A model generated the notes under the pieces. It ran no database searches and was not told the DNA's origin. It was given only the letters and a program-made list of their open reading frames with translations. A DNA stretch of 64,000 bases from Diphasiastrum complanatum (taxonomy: Eukaryota > Streptophyta > Lycopodiopsida > Lycopodiales > Lycopodiaceae): the NCBI GenBank assembly GCA_029204225.1, contig CM055103.1, positions 3,377,224 to 3,441,223 of the forward strand, written 5' to 3'. The position numbers and the translations under genes are program-made. Numbering within the stretch: position 1 is the first letter of the stretch; every line of letters starts with the position of its first letter. This document shows positions 1 through 10,165 of this stretch, piece after piece.

Positions 1-640
1 AGGAGGGTGACTTCTCATCAAATATCTTATCTTGTTCATTTGGATGATCTCATTTTGTCATGTAGAAGCAAAGATGGTGCCATTTCATGTGACTTCTTAT
101 TTAAAAACTTCAATTGGAAGTATCTTTTATCAATGGTTCTTGATAAGAAGATTGCAATAGTTGATAATTTGGGGATCTTTAGATCGATATGCTTTGCCAA
201 AATTTCTTGGCATATAAGGATTAAGGAGGATCTCATCTCAATCAAGAGGATGATGGTAGCATTTTCAAATCTACCAAAAATCCAAGTGCATGATGGAGAT
301 TTGCCAAGGCTTGAGGAGGAGTCTTCTCAACACATGGTTTCATGGAGATCTTCAAGAGACAAGGCCGAGTCTATGAGGCTCACAATACATGGCAAAGAGG
401 GGCAATTTTTAGGTTGTATCTACTTCTACACATTCACATTTGCTTCTCTTCCATTATTTGATGTAACATCTTGATTTATTGAGATTTCTACATCTCAAAG
501 TTCAAGTAAGGCAATACTAGTTTTGTATGATGCCTATTGTATGGACATTTTATTTCTTGTCATTGATGGCTTAGATAAGTTTCCAAATCATTTTGAAAGC
601 AAGTGGTTGTGTCTCATCAAATGTATGCTCTTGGATCTAG
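1..640 (+). repeat. Duplicated repeat fragment (second copy at 49309-49940)
   Basis: This stretch matches 49309-49940 closely along its whole length and diverges after about 640. At 49309 the sequence follows directly on a copia protease/pre-integrase scrap (G), so this copy probably comes from the same element, cut by the window edge. An open frame of about 155 codons (7-474) runs through it and corresponds to a 250-codon frame in the other copy. The frame shows no motif I recognise, and the two copies differ by a stop codon. It is more likely retrotransposon non-coding or decayed sequence than a gene. Confidence 0.6.
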
Positions 641-1213
641 TAAGAGCAAGAATGAGTTTGTTACTCATAGTGTGAAAAACCATGTTTTTACATGTTGTGA
701 GGCAATTTGTAAACTTCTCTTGAGATTAAGTGAATCATCCATGAAGGACACTACGTACATCCTTGAGCAAGTATGTAGCCTCAAGAAGATTGAGATAGTG
801 TTTGGTTTCAAGATTAGATTCATCATGGAAAATGCTCATAGTATGTGGACTAGTGAAGCTAGAATTGAAAATCTTGATAATCATCACATTTGCTTGTCTT
901 ATGATCTTGATCTTTATGAGGCATGGAAGCCTCGGATTTTACTCTTTATGGTGCCGCCATCTTCATGCAAGTGGAGCTTTCAAGTCAAAGATCATCATCA
1001 AGCATGGAGGAACACAAGGATATGGTGGCAAATTTCTTTGACAAGGGCAAGGGACGGTGCCCCTCTTTGACAAGGAGGGGCGGGCTTTTTCTCGCCCCTC
1101 TTTGAGGAGAAGGGACGAGTTCAATCCCGCCGCCCCTGACTTAGGAACACATATTTAATGGTAGCCATCAGGGGCGGGTTTTGGCTACCCCTTCTAGGGA
1201 ATTTTAGTGTACT
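641..1213. other. Unassigned stretch with GC-rich repeats at 1040-1195
   Basis: No recognisable protein domain. An open frame at 603-1070 has no known motif. From 1040 to 1195 the composition turns sharply GC-rich, with repeated GGGGCGGG / CCCCTC motifs. The words GCCCCTGA (about 1132) and TCAGGGGC (about 1168) are inverted copies of each other, so the segment could fold back. It resembles a terminal or subterminal part of a transposon, but I cannot name a family. Confidence 0.35.
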
Positions 1214-1440
1214 AAGCACCTTATATTCTTGATATCGACCTAGGACCTCTCCTTTAACACACTTGACCCTTGTTTGATTTGTTGCTTGTGGAGCTTATGT
1301 ACTGTGGCATTCATGTGAATCCAAAGTAAGCACCTTATGATACTCATGATATCGACCTAGGACCTGTTCTTCAACACACGTGATCCTTGTCTGGTGCTTG
1401 TGGAGCTTCTATGGTGTCGTGAATTCTAGTAGAATAGCAT
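1214..1440. repeat. Two-copy direct repeat, period about 114 bp
   Basis: The motif AAGCACCTTAT, followed by a GATATCGACCTAGGACCT block and a TGATCCTTG/TGACCCTTG block, occurs at 1214 and again at 1328. Each unit ends with a GCTTGTGGAGCTT word. The two units have diverged at roughly one position in seven by eye. No coding potential is visible. From 1441 to 1679 I see nothing further. Confidence 0.55.
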
Positions 1441-1679
1441 GGATTCAAATTTTCATCCAAACCCTTCCGTCACGGCTCTCCTTATTAGAAAAGCACAGAT
1501 AGAAATGTGGATCTATGTTGGCTCTAAGTGCAGGCCCACAAACTCACAACCAGATCATAATTCATCTATTGGGAGCTAACCTTTGTGATAGGTATGTACG
1601 CCTTCCAAACTTGTAAAATTGATATATCAATCCCTCCAACTGCGCCATGCCTATTTTGCAAGGGTATTAAAAGTCGCGG

Positions 1680-1911
1680 TTTAAGAATTCTTCCTAGGGT
1701 GAGCACTCAATTAGGACATGGTATCAATGCAAGTTAAACCACACTTTCCCATTGCCAGGCTGAGTGGGAGTAGGCTAGTGGCATTCCAAGAGGTCTAGAT
1801 ACCTATAATTACACTTTTGAGGAGCTTCAACAAGAAGAAGGTGCAGGAGAAGAGGAGATGCTCTAGTGGTGGGATTTGGAGGCGAACGATTCAATAGCTG
1901 GTCGGAGGAAC
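1680..1911 (+). repeat. Dispersed duplicate of 42107-42336
   Basis: About 230 bp are shared almost base for base with 42107-42336, where they lie between two gypsy fragments. Read on the plus strand, part of it gives an acidic stretch (FEELQQEEGAGEEEML) followed by a stop codon in both copies. This could be a scrap of a captured coding sequence, or chance. The remaining 130 bp before the tRNA-like sequence hold nothing recognisable. Confidence 0.6.
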
Positions 1912-2063
1912 TAATTAGAGTTGGAAGCTAATTTTCAAATTTTGGCCTCTTACATCAAAAAGTTGGAAGCACACAAAGCCTCATGCATGATTCAACTATT
2001 CACCGGATCTAAATCTCTAGTTCACAATAAGAGAATTGTATTTGAAAATCAGATCACTGAAAA

Positions 2064-2161
2064 GGGGCCTTAGCTCAATGGTAAAGCATTGGGGTCTTGT
2101 TATGAGGTGCTCGCGTAGCCTTCCATCTCCCCAAGATGTGGGTTCGACCCCCGCAGGCTCC
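2064..2161 (+). tRNA. tRNA-like gene with a long anticodon-region insert (isotype not assigned)
   Basis: The ends pair as a seven-base acceptor stem: GGGGCCT at 2064-2070 with AGGCTCC at 2155-2161, including one G-T pair. A box is TAGCTCAATGGT, and the D stem is GCT/AGC. The T arm is GTGGG TTCGACC CCCGC, a full five-pair stem with a standard B-box loop. TTGGGG (2089-2094) pairs with CCCCAA (2129-2134) as the anticodon stem. The loop between them is 34 nt instead of 7, so an intron of about 25-27 nt would be needed. The variable region (GAT) is short. A real intron-containing tRNA, an organelle-derived copy and a tRNA pseudogene are all possible. I could not settle the anticodon. Confidence 0.5.
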
Positions 2162-2164
2162 AAC

Positions 2165-2918
2165 ACCACTTTTGAATTCCTTCTTCTTTTTTATCGAATC
2201 CATGCATGCGACAAGGGAGCGAGGAGAGCGAGAACAACGATTACATACACACAGATTACAAGGTAGCGTCAGCAGCAATAATCGCTATTAAATTCTTCCA
2301 ATCATAATAGCATCCAGCGATTCCTTCTTCTTCTTTTTCTTCTACACTTACAACAGTACTCAGGTTTGATAGCAAAACAGATCAATGCATGTACTAACTC
2401 AAAGATATTGTGCTGATCAGCTTTCTCACCATAAATTTCAAACCATGTTTAATCATTCATGAATTGTTCACATGATTGTCAAGGAATTAATCATTTGAGC
2501 TCTCAACATAGCAGCAGAAATTTGTATTGATCAGACAAACAAACCATATGCACGAATTTAAATTAATAAGCTTTGCATTACGAAGTTCAGTCTTATTACC
2601 CAATGCATACATGCCTGCAGTCCGAGCCAGCCAAGCGCAAACAAACTTGCGTCTGGATTATTCAGATTTCGCTTCAAACAAATCTAGCTAAAACTCATGT
2701 GCACCAAGTTGGGAATAAGAAGCGAGATATCTACAGCCACCGCATGCATGCCTGCAGTTGTTTCGAATCATGCATGCATCGTAACAAGAATGAAAATTAA
2801 TTGCTCCTTAATTATGATGGATGTGGCTTAATTCCCTAAATTCTTCATGTCTTTCCAAGCTGGCTCGAGTGGACTAGGAACAAATCTGCCAAGAAACGCA
2901 GGAAAAGAGTTCGGGAGC

Positions 2919-2959
<41 letters not shown>

Positions 2960-3160
2960 TATATGCAATTTATTAAACAAGAAGCGATCATAAAGACGAT
3001 GAAGGCATTTTGGAGGATGAGTACAAGTGGAGAAGGATGGTTAGAAGGCTGTAAAGAACAGTACTCACCCGAGGTGCCTATACATACCTTCTCAAAATTC
3101 AAAGCATTACTACTGTTTATGTGGTGAAATTATAAACGTAGATCGTCAACATGTCAACGT
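2165..3160. other. Unassigned intergenic DNA with a TA microsatellite
   Basis: No gene is supported. The stretch holds an (AT)n run at 2921-2964 and several copies of the palindromic word GCATGCATG around 2745-2780. The short open frames here are low-complexity products of the microsatellite. A tandem ACGTGAAATTATAAACGTAGA word occurs at about 3124 and 3158, just before the gypsy scrap. Confidence 0.5.
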
Positions 3161-3164
3161 GAAA

Positions 3165-3420
3165 TTATAAACGTAGAATCTCTAAGAAAATTTCTTGAAT
3201 AACTTTCACCCTAGCCGGATCCGTCGAGACACCATCTTTGGATATGATATGTCCTAAGACGTCACTATGTGTTATCCAAATCTGATATTTCTCCGGATTC
3301 AGCGAAATTCCATACTTCTAGCATTGGATAAATTTTTTTCCAAGAGCATCCAGATTTTCACAATTTTTAGATTTAATACCAATGTCATCTAGATATTGTT
3401 GGATTATTCTCATTCTTACT
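3165..3420 (-). pseudogene. Gypsy family F reverse transcriptase scrap (F6)
   Basis: The minus strand encodes the end of a Ty3/gypsy reverse transcriptase palm. It includes the active-site motif YLDD (near 3395), then the conserved region around SLNPEKYQIWITHSDVLGHI. A frame break and small gaps are present. The same piece occurs at 32994-33190 and, without YLDD, at 43994-44155. The catalytic upstream half and everything downstream are missing, so this is a dead remnant. Confidence 0.75.
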
Positions 3421-3814
3421 ATTTGACTAATCGGTTTAAATCTTCATCCATTGTTTATCCAGTTCTATGGATTTACACAGTCTGTAGATTTACAAGTGTT
3501 TTTACACAGTCTGTAGAAATACACGGAATTTGACAACGGTGTCGCATTTTTAGATTGTCAAGATTTACGAGTAAAAATGTAGTGTCGCCATTTTCACATA
3601 TTAGTGACACTATTGCCTGTCAGGAATTACGAGTAAATATGCAGAGTCACATTTTTTGCTTTTTCCAAAGTGCCTCAAATGTTATGGAAATGACACTGGC
3701 AAAGTGTAGGGCTACCCTAAATGGGATTTAACGACATTGCCATCTTTTTTGCAAAATCCCGACATTGTCGCCTTTTTCACCTATGGCAGTTTTAGTTCAT
3801 TTCTGCAGAGTGAC
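3421..3814. repeat. Spacer repeat shared with 33195-33616 and 50040-50147
   Basis: This non-coding block sits between the gypsy F scrap and the gypsy 1 LTR. The same block, in the same order, sits at 33195-33616; a shortened piece is at 50040-50147. It carries internal direct repeats (TTTACACAGTCTGTAGA at about 3472 and 3499) and repeated GACATTGTCGCC / TGTCGCATTTTTAG words. It ends with GTGAC at 3810-3814, the left target duplication of gypsy 1. Confidence 0.6.
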
Positions 3815-4559
3815 TGTAGTGGGATTCTTTCCTTGCCTAACCTCAAATCAAGATCGAGTTAATCTAGCATCAAAGAGACGAATTTAGTTGTCACACGTAG
3901 ATTCGTTCCCATGAGAGCGATAATATAGTTCAAATTTCAGCATGAATGAAGATCCACATCTAACTCTAATATTCAGTAACCCTAAACATTAACACTACAT
4001 CCATTAACACTAAATCCACAACAAAATAGCTTACTCTTTCTCTCTCTCCCTTTCTCCATCATAAAAAGTATAATGACATGCAATCCCAATAACAATCAGA
4101 TCCAACAATTAGCAAAATCCAAAAAAAGCATGAGAGAGGGAGGAAAAGTGATAGAGAGCAAGGACATTCATTAATCCATTTCACAAGAGAACCAATCTGC
4201 TTAATTGAAATGAGGAAATGAACATGTGTAGGAACTCGAGTTGGTCTCTTTTTATAGTAGAGAGGAGGACCTTGGCCTCTGAATCCTATTGGTCCATTTC
4301 TGCCTCCCTAATTACTCAAATTTAAAAAAGATTAGGAACCATCCAAAATTGGAGGGAAACCCAACTTTATTCACTAACTTGACATTTAGGCCCTGCGACA
4401 TTAAAAGTCCCGCAAAAAGGCCTAAAGTCCTTTTATTGACTTGTAATTAATCAGATCCCTATGTGATTATCGGGTTGGACTTACACACGCAGGGTGTCAA
4501 ATCCCTCTCACTTATTAACTAGGGTTGGAGTCGCCTTGGGATCCGCAAACCCTCCAATA
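3815..4559 (-). repeat. Gypsy 1 3' LTR
   Basis: 745 bp, homologous to 16106-16851, 33617-34346 and 39349-40071. The end bordering the internal region was probably TGTTGGAG on the minus strand, here TATTGGAG. Just inside it, 4560-4580 reads on the minus strand as a purine-rich GGTGGGGGATAC, the expected polypurine tract position. Confidence 0.8.
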
Positions 4560-5144
4560 GTATCCCCCACCAAAACTGGTGGCGGTCCCACGACACCTGC
4601 GAGATGCAGTTATTGGGGACCTTAATTGGCTTCGTGATGAATCTTTATTAAATGGTACTGCACCTTCTCCATAAAGTCGAGGCGGGCAATATTAAAATCC
4701 AAATTGTGTGGCAGAAAACAACGATGGGCTCCTACAATCCACTTTGAGGTTGTCCATGACGTGAAGCGAGATTCCCAGGAGCCTCCCATAATTGCTGCAT
4801 GAGAATATAAATGAGCAACCAACAGCTGATCTTTGATATTCTCTGAGGCCATTGGCTTATTTGGATCGAATGCTAGAGGAGGAAGGCAATCATCCCATCT
4901 GGTTGCCACTGATGCCAATAGAGTTTATTCTTTTGCAAACATTGTCGATTGTCGCACTGTCAGATCGGGAGAGTGTAGATACTCCCGCTGGTACGCTTGT
5001 AAGCCTGGTGGAAATCCACCGATATTGTCCAGTTGTAGGGTTGATGGATGATTGGCCAATTGGGCGTATGGATTGTAATCTTGTCCATAGCCAATCCCAA
5101 ATCTTTCCATTTATTTCTTCTCGGCATTAGCACATAATAGGGAC
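4560..5144 (-). pseudogene. Gypsy 1 3' internal remnant (C-terminal part of the extra frame)
   Basis: Homologous to 34347-34930 of gypsy 2. The minus frame 4622-4918 carries WDDCLPPLAFDPNKPM, also found at 34397-34744. No known domain is recognised. Homology to gypsy 2 stops at 5145-5147, where the copia B LTR remnant begins. Confidence 0.65.
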
Positions 5145-5176
5145 CTAACTCTCTCTGACTTGAATACATGAATGGT

Positions 5177-5214
<38 letters not shown>

Positions 5215-5437
5215 CAAGTGTGCAGATGTGAAAGTACAGATTGGATGTGCTGTCTGTAGGAGATCGTGGGTGGCTGCAATTGTTGTCCAAACTATTAGCG
5301 CAACTACATGGAGTGAGCGTAAAAAGAGTGCGACGTCAGCCAGTGCTGAAGTGAACGTTGGTGATGATGCGAAAAGTGGGTCACTCTTACGAATGGCCTT
5401 AGGATAAGATTTACAGGGTGCCTTAGCTTTTAGGACA
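5145..5437 (-). repeat. Copia B 3' LTR remnant
   Basis: Matches 15119-15402 of the 5' LTR, including the TGGTATCCAATATATATA segment and its (TA)n run at 5179-5209. It ends TTTTAGGACA at 5437, like 15402. The outer two thirds of the LTR are missing, and the break abuts gypsy 1 internal sequence. The minus strand just inside reads CGAGCAGAAGG, a plausible polypurine tract. Confidence 0.65.
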
Positions 5438-5548
5438 CCTTCTGCTCGAATAAGAGCCTTCCAATGGGTAATTCCAAAATTAGCCATATATTGGCTGAGT
5501 GAGCTTACAACAAAAGAGATATTTGGTCTTGTACAGATCATTGCAATG
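5438..5548 (-). pseudogene. Copia B reverse transcriptase/RNase H boundary scrap
   Basis: The minus strand encodes AMICTRPNISFVVSSLSQYM followed by an HWKAL motif. This is the conserved copia region between reverse transcriptase and RNase H (usually M-TRPD-S and HW-A). It is the continuation of the reverse transcriptase at 10166-10934, from which copia A now separates it. About 130 codons that should lie between YVDD and this motif are absent, as is all of RNase H. Confidence 0.7.
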
Positions 5549-5940
5549 CAAGCAATCACCAAGATAATGCACCAATGTATAGTAGAACCCAAGAGAACCA
5601 TGTACAAGCATGAAATGAGATAGAGAAGAGAGAAGATCACTCTCTCCAAAATTTACATCCTTTTATAGCAGGTCCAGACCCTATTTGGCCACTTGGCTTT
5701 CCCGCCAAAATGCTAACCTTACTCATTTTGGGTCTAGATTCAATGTACCCAACTATTCAAATTGAATCTACTCAAACTCGCATTCTAACTTTCCCACACT
5801 TTCAAAAAGTGTTTATTCAGATGAAATCTAGACTAATGAACTTTGAAAGGTCAACCTCTATGTCTAAAACAAGTTTTGGCCACAATATGTCAAATATGGA
5901 AATATTGCAAAATGTGATGAATCTAGTTGAATCTTTCACA
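5549..5940 (-). repeat. Copia A 3' LTR, truncated
   Basis: Matches 9795-10165. The inner end is intact (AATCTTTCACA at 5940). The minus strand just inside reads GAAGAGGGAC, a good polypurine tract of the same kind as in copia C. About 240 bp of the outer end are missing compared with the 5' LTR. Confidence 0.75.
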
Positions 5941-6533
5941 GTCCCTCTTCAACTAGTTTTAGCATAGACTTTGATAATACTCCAAGTGAAGTCCTATGCT
6001 TCATGAACAAGTCTTTTCCCAATGCTTTGGTGAGGATATCAGCTACACATTCCCTTGAAGACACATGTTGAAGCCCCACCTCCTTTGCAATGACTCGCTC
6101 TCTCACAAAATGATATTGTATCTCAATATTCTTGCTCCTAGCATGAGTGAACCAACTAGCTTCCTATAGAGAGTAATGTCCTCGAAGGATCTTTCATTAC
6201 CTCTTATAGTTAGCTTTACATGAGACTCCATAGGTGTATCAATAGCTTTTGCATCTACCATATGAAATCTTTCTAGAATGGAATTAGCATACTTCTCTTG
6301 ACAAACGAAAGTAGATTGAGAAGATCTAATGACTTCTATTCCTAAAATGTAATGCACATTACTCAAGATCATGCCACTAACTTTGTCTTGTACTTGTTGA
6401 TAGATCCATCTTGGTTCTTCTTCACCTTGAATATCCATTTGCATCCAATAGCTTTCTTGTCCTTAGGCAACTCCACCAATCTCCATGTTCCATTCTTCAT
6501 AAGAGCTTGATACTCAAGATCCATTGCTTGGAT
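5941..6533 (-). pseudogene. Copia A reverse transcriptase/RNase H remnant
   Basis: Frames at 6103-6444 and below match copia C in three disjoint pieces: the start of reverse transcriptase (AIGCKWIF type), the region ILGIEVIRSSQSTFVCQEKY to LYRKLVGSL, and the C-terminal tail of RNase H. The pieces between are missing, including the YVDD active site and the RNase H DSD and TEAEY regions. Both joins look like simple internal deletions. The product could not have been a working polymerase. Confidence 0.75.
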
Positions 6534-7543
6534 TCACTCCTCTTCTTTCCTTGCTTGATCTACATTTGTAGGCTCATCCAAAGAGGTTAGGAAAGCAACA
6601 TAATTTTCAAAAACTACTTGCTTACCCTTTTGATCATATGTGAGCCTTGAAGGTACTTGTCTTTCTCTTGATGTTCTCCTTGGCTTTTGACTTGATGAAG
6701 GTCCATCATCACCACCATCCAAAGTAAGATCCTTCTCATCAACATCAGGAATGTTAGATCCATCCACTCTACCATCCGTCATGCTTAAAGACACCTTTGG
6801 AATGTTCCCCTCATAAAAAATGACATCTCTACCAATAAACACTTTGTCAGTAGAAGGAATGTAAACCTTGTAGGCTTTACTCACCTCACTATATCCAACA
6901 AAAATACCTCTTCTTGAAGATTAATTCTCCTTGGTCCTATCATCAAGAGTAATATTGACATAGCATGTGCATCCAAAGGTTCTTATAAAGTTGACACTCG
7001 GCCTCCTCTTGAATAGCATCTCAAAAGGTGTCCTTCCATCCAAAATAGCACTTGACCACCTATTGCACAAGAAATTCACACACAACAAAGCTTGATCCCA
7101 AAATGGGTTGTCAAGATTAGCACTTAATCTCATAGCTTTAGCACTTTCACATAAAGTCCTATTCTTCCTTTCAGCCACTCCATTTTGTTGTGGGGTCCTT
7201 GATGTTGTATACTCCCTCTTCATCCCATGCTCATCACAAAAGGACTTGAACTTGTTAGATATGTACTCACCACCATTGCACCTCTCAAGCACTTGATCTT
7301 TGTAGAAAATTGGTCCTCCCTTGCATTCTTGAACTTGACAAAGACATCATACACTTCATCGTTGCTCTTTAGAAGATAGATCCAACAAAATCTACTAAAA
7401 TCATCAATGAATGTTACATACATCTTAGCTCCACTATTGCTAATTGTAGTAAATCCATGAATATCCAAATGTACAAGTTGAAAAGACTTTGTAGATCTAG
7501 AAATAGATCTAGTATAAGGTAGTCTATGTGACTTAGACAAAGC
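6534..7543 (-). pseudogene. Copia A integrase, frameshifted
   Basis: Three minus frames (7220-7540, 6921-7292, 6534-6884) together cover the retroviral-type integrase. Visible motifs are TFIDDFSRFCWIYLLKS, then GGEYISNKF, then TPQQNGVAERKNRTLCE with the catalytic glutamate. A frameshift near 7270 damages the central SDNGGE aspartate region (read as CLRGAMVV in the other frame). The linker after the core (IPSTDKVFIGRDVIFYE) matches copia C. Confidence 0.75.
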
Positions 7544-8968
7544 TCAAGACTCACAAACATTCTTGTCATTACTTAAGGAACTTGGAAGACCAATCACAAC
7601 CTTCTTCCTTGCCATTACCTCCAATGACTTGAAGTTGAGGTGTTTCATCCTTTTGTGCCAAACCTCTTGAATAGAAATTTGCTCCCTTGCAACACATCCA
7701 ACTTGGTTAGCAATAACACAAGCATCAAGTTTGAACAACTTCCCTTGTCTTTTACCTTTTCCAATCAAGACATCCTTCCTTTTGATCAAACAAGCATCTC
7801 CATCAAACTCCACCTTGAGGCTCTTACTTAGCATTTGACTCACACGAAGCAAATTATTGGTAATAGATGGAATAAACAAGACATCCTCCAAATGAACATT
7901 CATATTTGTAGAGAGAGAAATAGGAATTGTGCCAATCCCTTTGATTGCACACTCACCATCATTGGCCATGTAGATCACCCTCTTGTCATCTCCGTATGCC
8001 AACAAAGAAGTGAAGTACTTTTTGTGAAAGGTCATGTGTGAACTTGCCCCACTATCAATCCACCAAGGATCTAGATCTCCATCATTAGCAAGCATACATG
8101 AAGACATCACAAAAGCATCATCATTTGTATCTTGAACATCTAAACCATCCTCATCAAGAGTAAGATTACCTTGCTTGTCTCCTTGATCTCTCTTCTTCTT
8201 GTAGCACTCACTTGCAAAGTGTCCTTTGATGCCACAATAGAAGCACTTGAGATTTGATCTATCCTTATTTTTGTCACTTGAAGAAGAATCCACTTGATCT
8301 TGCCCTTTAGACCACTTACTTTTGGTTTTGCCCTTGAATTTGCCCTTTGTGAACATAGCATCCTCTTGAAGTGTCGATGTAGATCCACCTCTTGCTTGAA
8401 GCCTATATTCCTCATTGATCAAGATCTCTTGAAGATCCATCAGACCTGGCAAAGTCTTTTGAATAGCAATACTTTGAACAATGTTAGCATGAGCATCCAA
8501 CAAGCCATTAAGAATCACTTGAATAAGCTCTCCTTCCTTAATGCTTTCATCTATGCAAGCTAACTCATCATTCAATGCTTTCATTCTCAAAACAAAAGTA
8601 CTTGGACTTTCTTCATTATTTTGAAAACAAGAAAAGATTTTCCTTCTTAGAGTCAACACTCTAGAAGTAGACTTGGATTCATAAAGCTTCTTCAATGAAT
8701 TCCAAGCTTCCAAAGATGATGTGCACTTACCAACTTCCTTGAAAAGTTCATTGGTAACATTCATCTTTATCATGTGTAGAGCCTTTTTGGCCCTCTTGTC
8801 ATACCTCACTTGATCTTGTTGTGTTGCTGGTCTCTCCTCCAAACCTACAACAATATTCAAAACATCATTCATCTCAAGAAGTGACTCCATCCTCACTTTC
8901 CACAATGAATAGTTACTTGAGATAAGCCTATCATTGGCTTCCAACATAACTCCAATTGAGGTTTCCAT
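7544..8968 (-). pseudogene. Copia A gag-protease
   Basis: 474 codons in one minus frame. The copia Gag domain is about residues 15-190, and a CCHC zinc knuckle (CFYCGIKGHFASEC) lies near residue 241. The aspartic protease active site is DPWWIDSGASSHMT (about 303), followed by the pre-integrase region VWHKRMKHLNFKSL. The frame ends at a TGA in VCES-stop-ALSKSHRLPY, where copia C has CEHCALSKSHRLAY, so a single change replaced a conserved cysteine with a stop. Downstream the same frame continues into integrase. Confidence 0.8.
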
Positions 8969-9539
8969 GTAGCAATGACCTGATCTTCTCTTTCAACCTG
9001 CTTCAATTCACAAGGCACTCCTTTGAACAACAACAAATGCTTTCAAAAGAAATCACCAAGATTTGAAACTATCTCACAAATTGTCTTCTAGCACCTATCC
9101 AAGCAAATCAACACATAGAATCATGGAATCTTGATCAAACTATGATCTATCCTCATTCTAATGACTTTTTCCACTTCCTAAGATTGAAACACACTCAAAT
9201 GAAGTCCAGCAACCTCACTATCTAGAGATCCAATCAAAATTAAGGTTTTGACAAAATCACAAAAAATTGACTATTCCAAATCTACATGCAAATGCTAAAA
9301 ATTTTATATGCAATCTATAAACCAATGATCCAAAAACTGGCCAAATCTAGTATGTGAATTCAAAAATTGGAATTGAACAGGTACATTGACCTATTTAGTA
9401 TTTTGATCTACAAATGATCCAATCTACAAAAGCAAAAAGTCCGCTTTTGGTGTAGAATCCTCTCTAGCATGCTCTAGACTTAATATTTTCACCAAATCAT
9501 TGATAGATCTGATTTCCTCCATAATAACCTGAAACACAA
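8969..9539 (-). other. Copia A leader
   Basis: About 570 bp between the gag start and the primer binding site, with no reading frame of note. It is shorter than the roughly 1160-bp leader of copia C, and I see no clear similarity apart from AT-rich composition. Confidence 0.6.
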
Positions 9540-10165
9540 TCTCTGATACCATGTGAAAGATTTCAGATCCATAAGATCCAATCTACTTGAATGATCTTTG
9601 GCTAGAAAGAGAAATACACTACCAATCTCACCAATGTAGAAAAATCAGCATCTACACACAAATTGAGATGCAAACACCAATAGAACTTGATCAAACTTGA
9701 ATGAAATGATTATGTACTATTGCTATCCATACAAAACTAGTAAGGTACTATATCTCACATGTGTGGATCCAAAAATAACAAATATAGCTTATTCTATACA
9801 TAGAATTGCAAGCAATCACCAAGATAGTGCACCAATGGATAGTAGAACCCAAGAGAACCATGTATAAGCATGAAATGAGATAGAGAAGAGAGAATATCAC
9901 TCTCTCCACGAGTTACATCCTTTTATAACATGTCCAAACCCTATTTGGCCACTTGGCTTTCCCACCAAAATGCTAACCCGACTAATTTTGGGTCTAGATT
10001 CAATGAACCCAACTATTCATATTGAATATACTCAAACTCGCACAAATGAAATTTAGACTAATGAACTTTGAAAAGTCAACCTCTAAGTCTAAAACAAGTT
10101 TTGGCCCCAATATGGCAAATATGAAAATATTGCAAAATGTGATGAAACTAGTTGAATCTTTCACA
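9540..10165 (-). repeat. Copia A primer binding site and 5' LTR
   Basis: The minus strand at 9540-9551 reads TGGTATCAGAGA, one base off the common tRNA-iMet site TGGTATCAGAGC. The LTR (9552-10165, 614 bp) starts TGTGAAAGAT and ends AATCTTTCACA, so its ends are inverted copies. Confidence 0.8.

Larger units (their letters stand above)
5549..10165 (-). mobile_element. Copia A: deleted relative of copia C nested in copia B
   Basis: The 5' LTR is 9552-10165 and the truncated 3' LTR is 5549-5940. Gag, protease and integrase closely resemble copia C at the protein level. The reverse transcriptase core and part of RNase H are deleted, and there is an in-frame stop and at least one frameshift. It lies in copia B: the base after its LTR (10166) resumes the copia B sequence for YVDD. 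No matching target duplication remains on the left, because the junction was deleted. Confidence 0.8.

Noticed and set aside
1719-1730. TGGTATCAATGC, resembling a copia primer binding site (also at 42147)
   Set aside because: Two mismatches to the tRNA-iMet site, no LTR-like end before it and no partner LTR.
2845-3102. Minus-strand frame with an Ile-Tyr run
   Set aside because: The run is the TA microsatellite at 2921-2964; no other protein feature.
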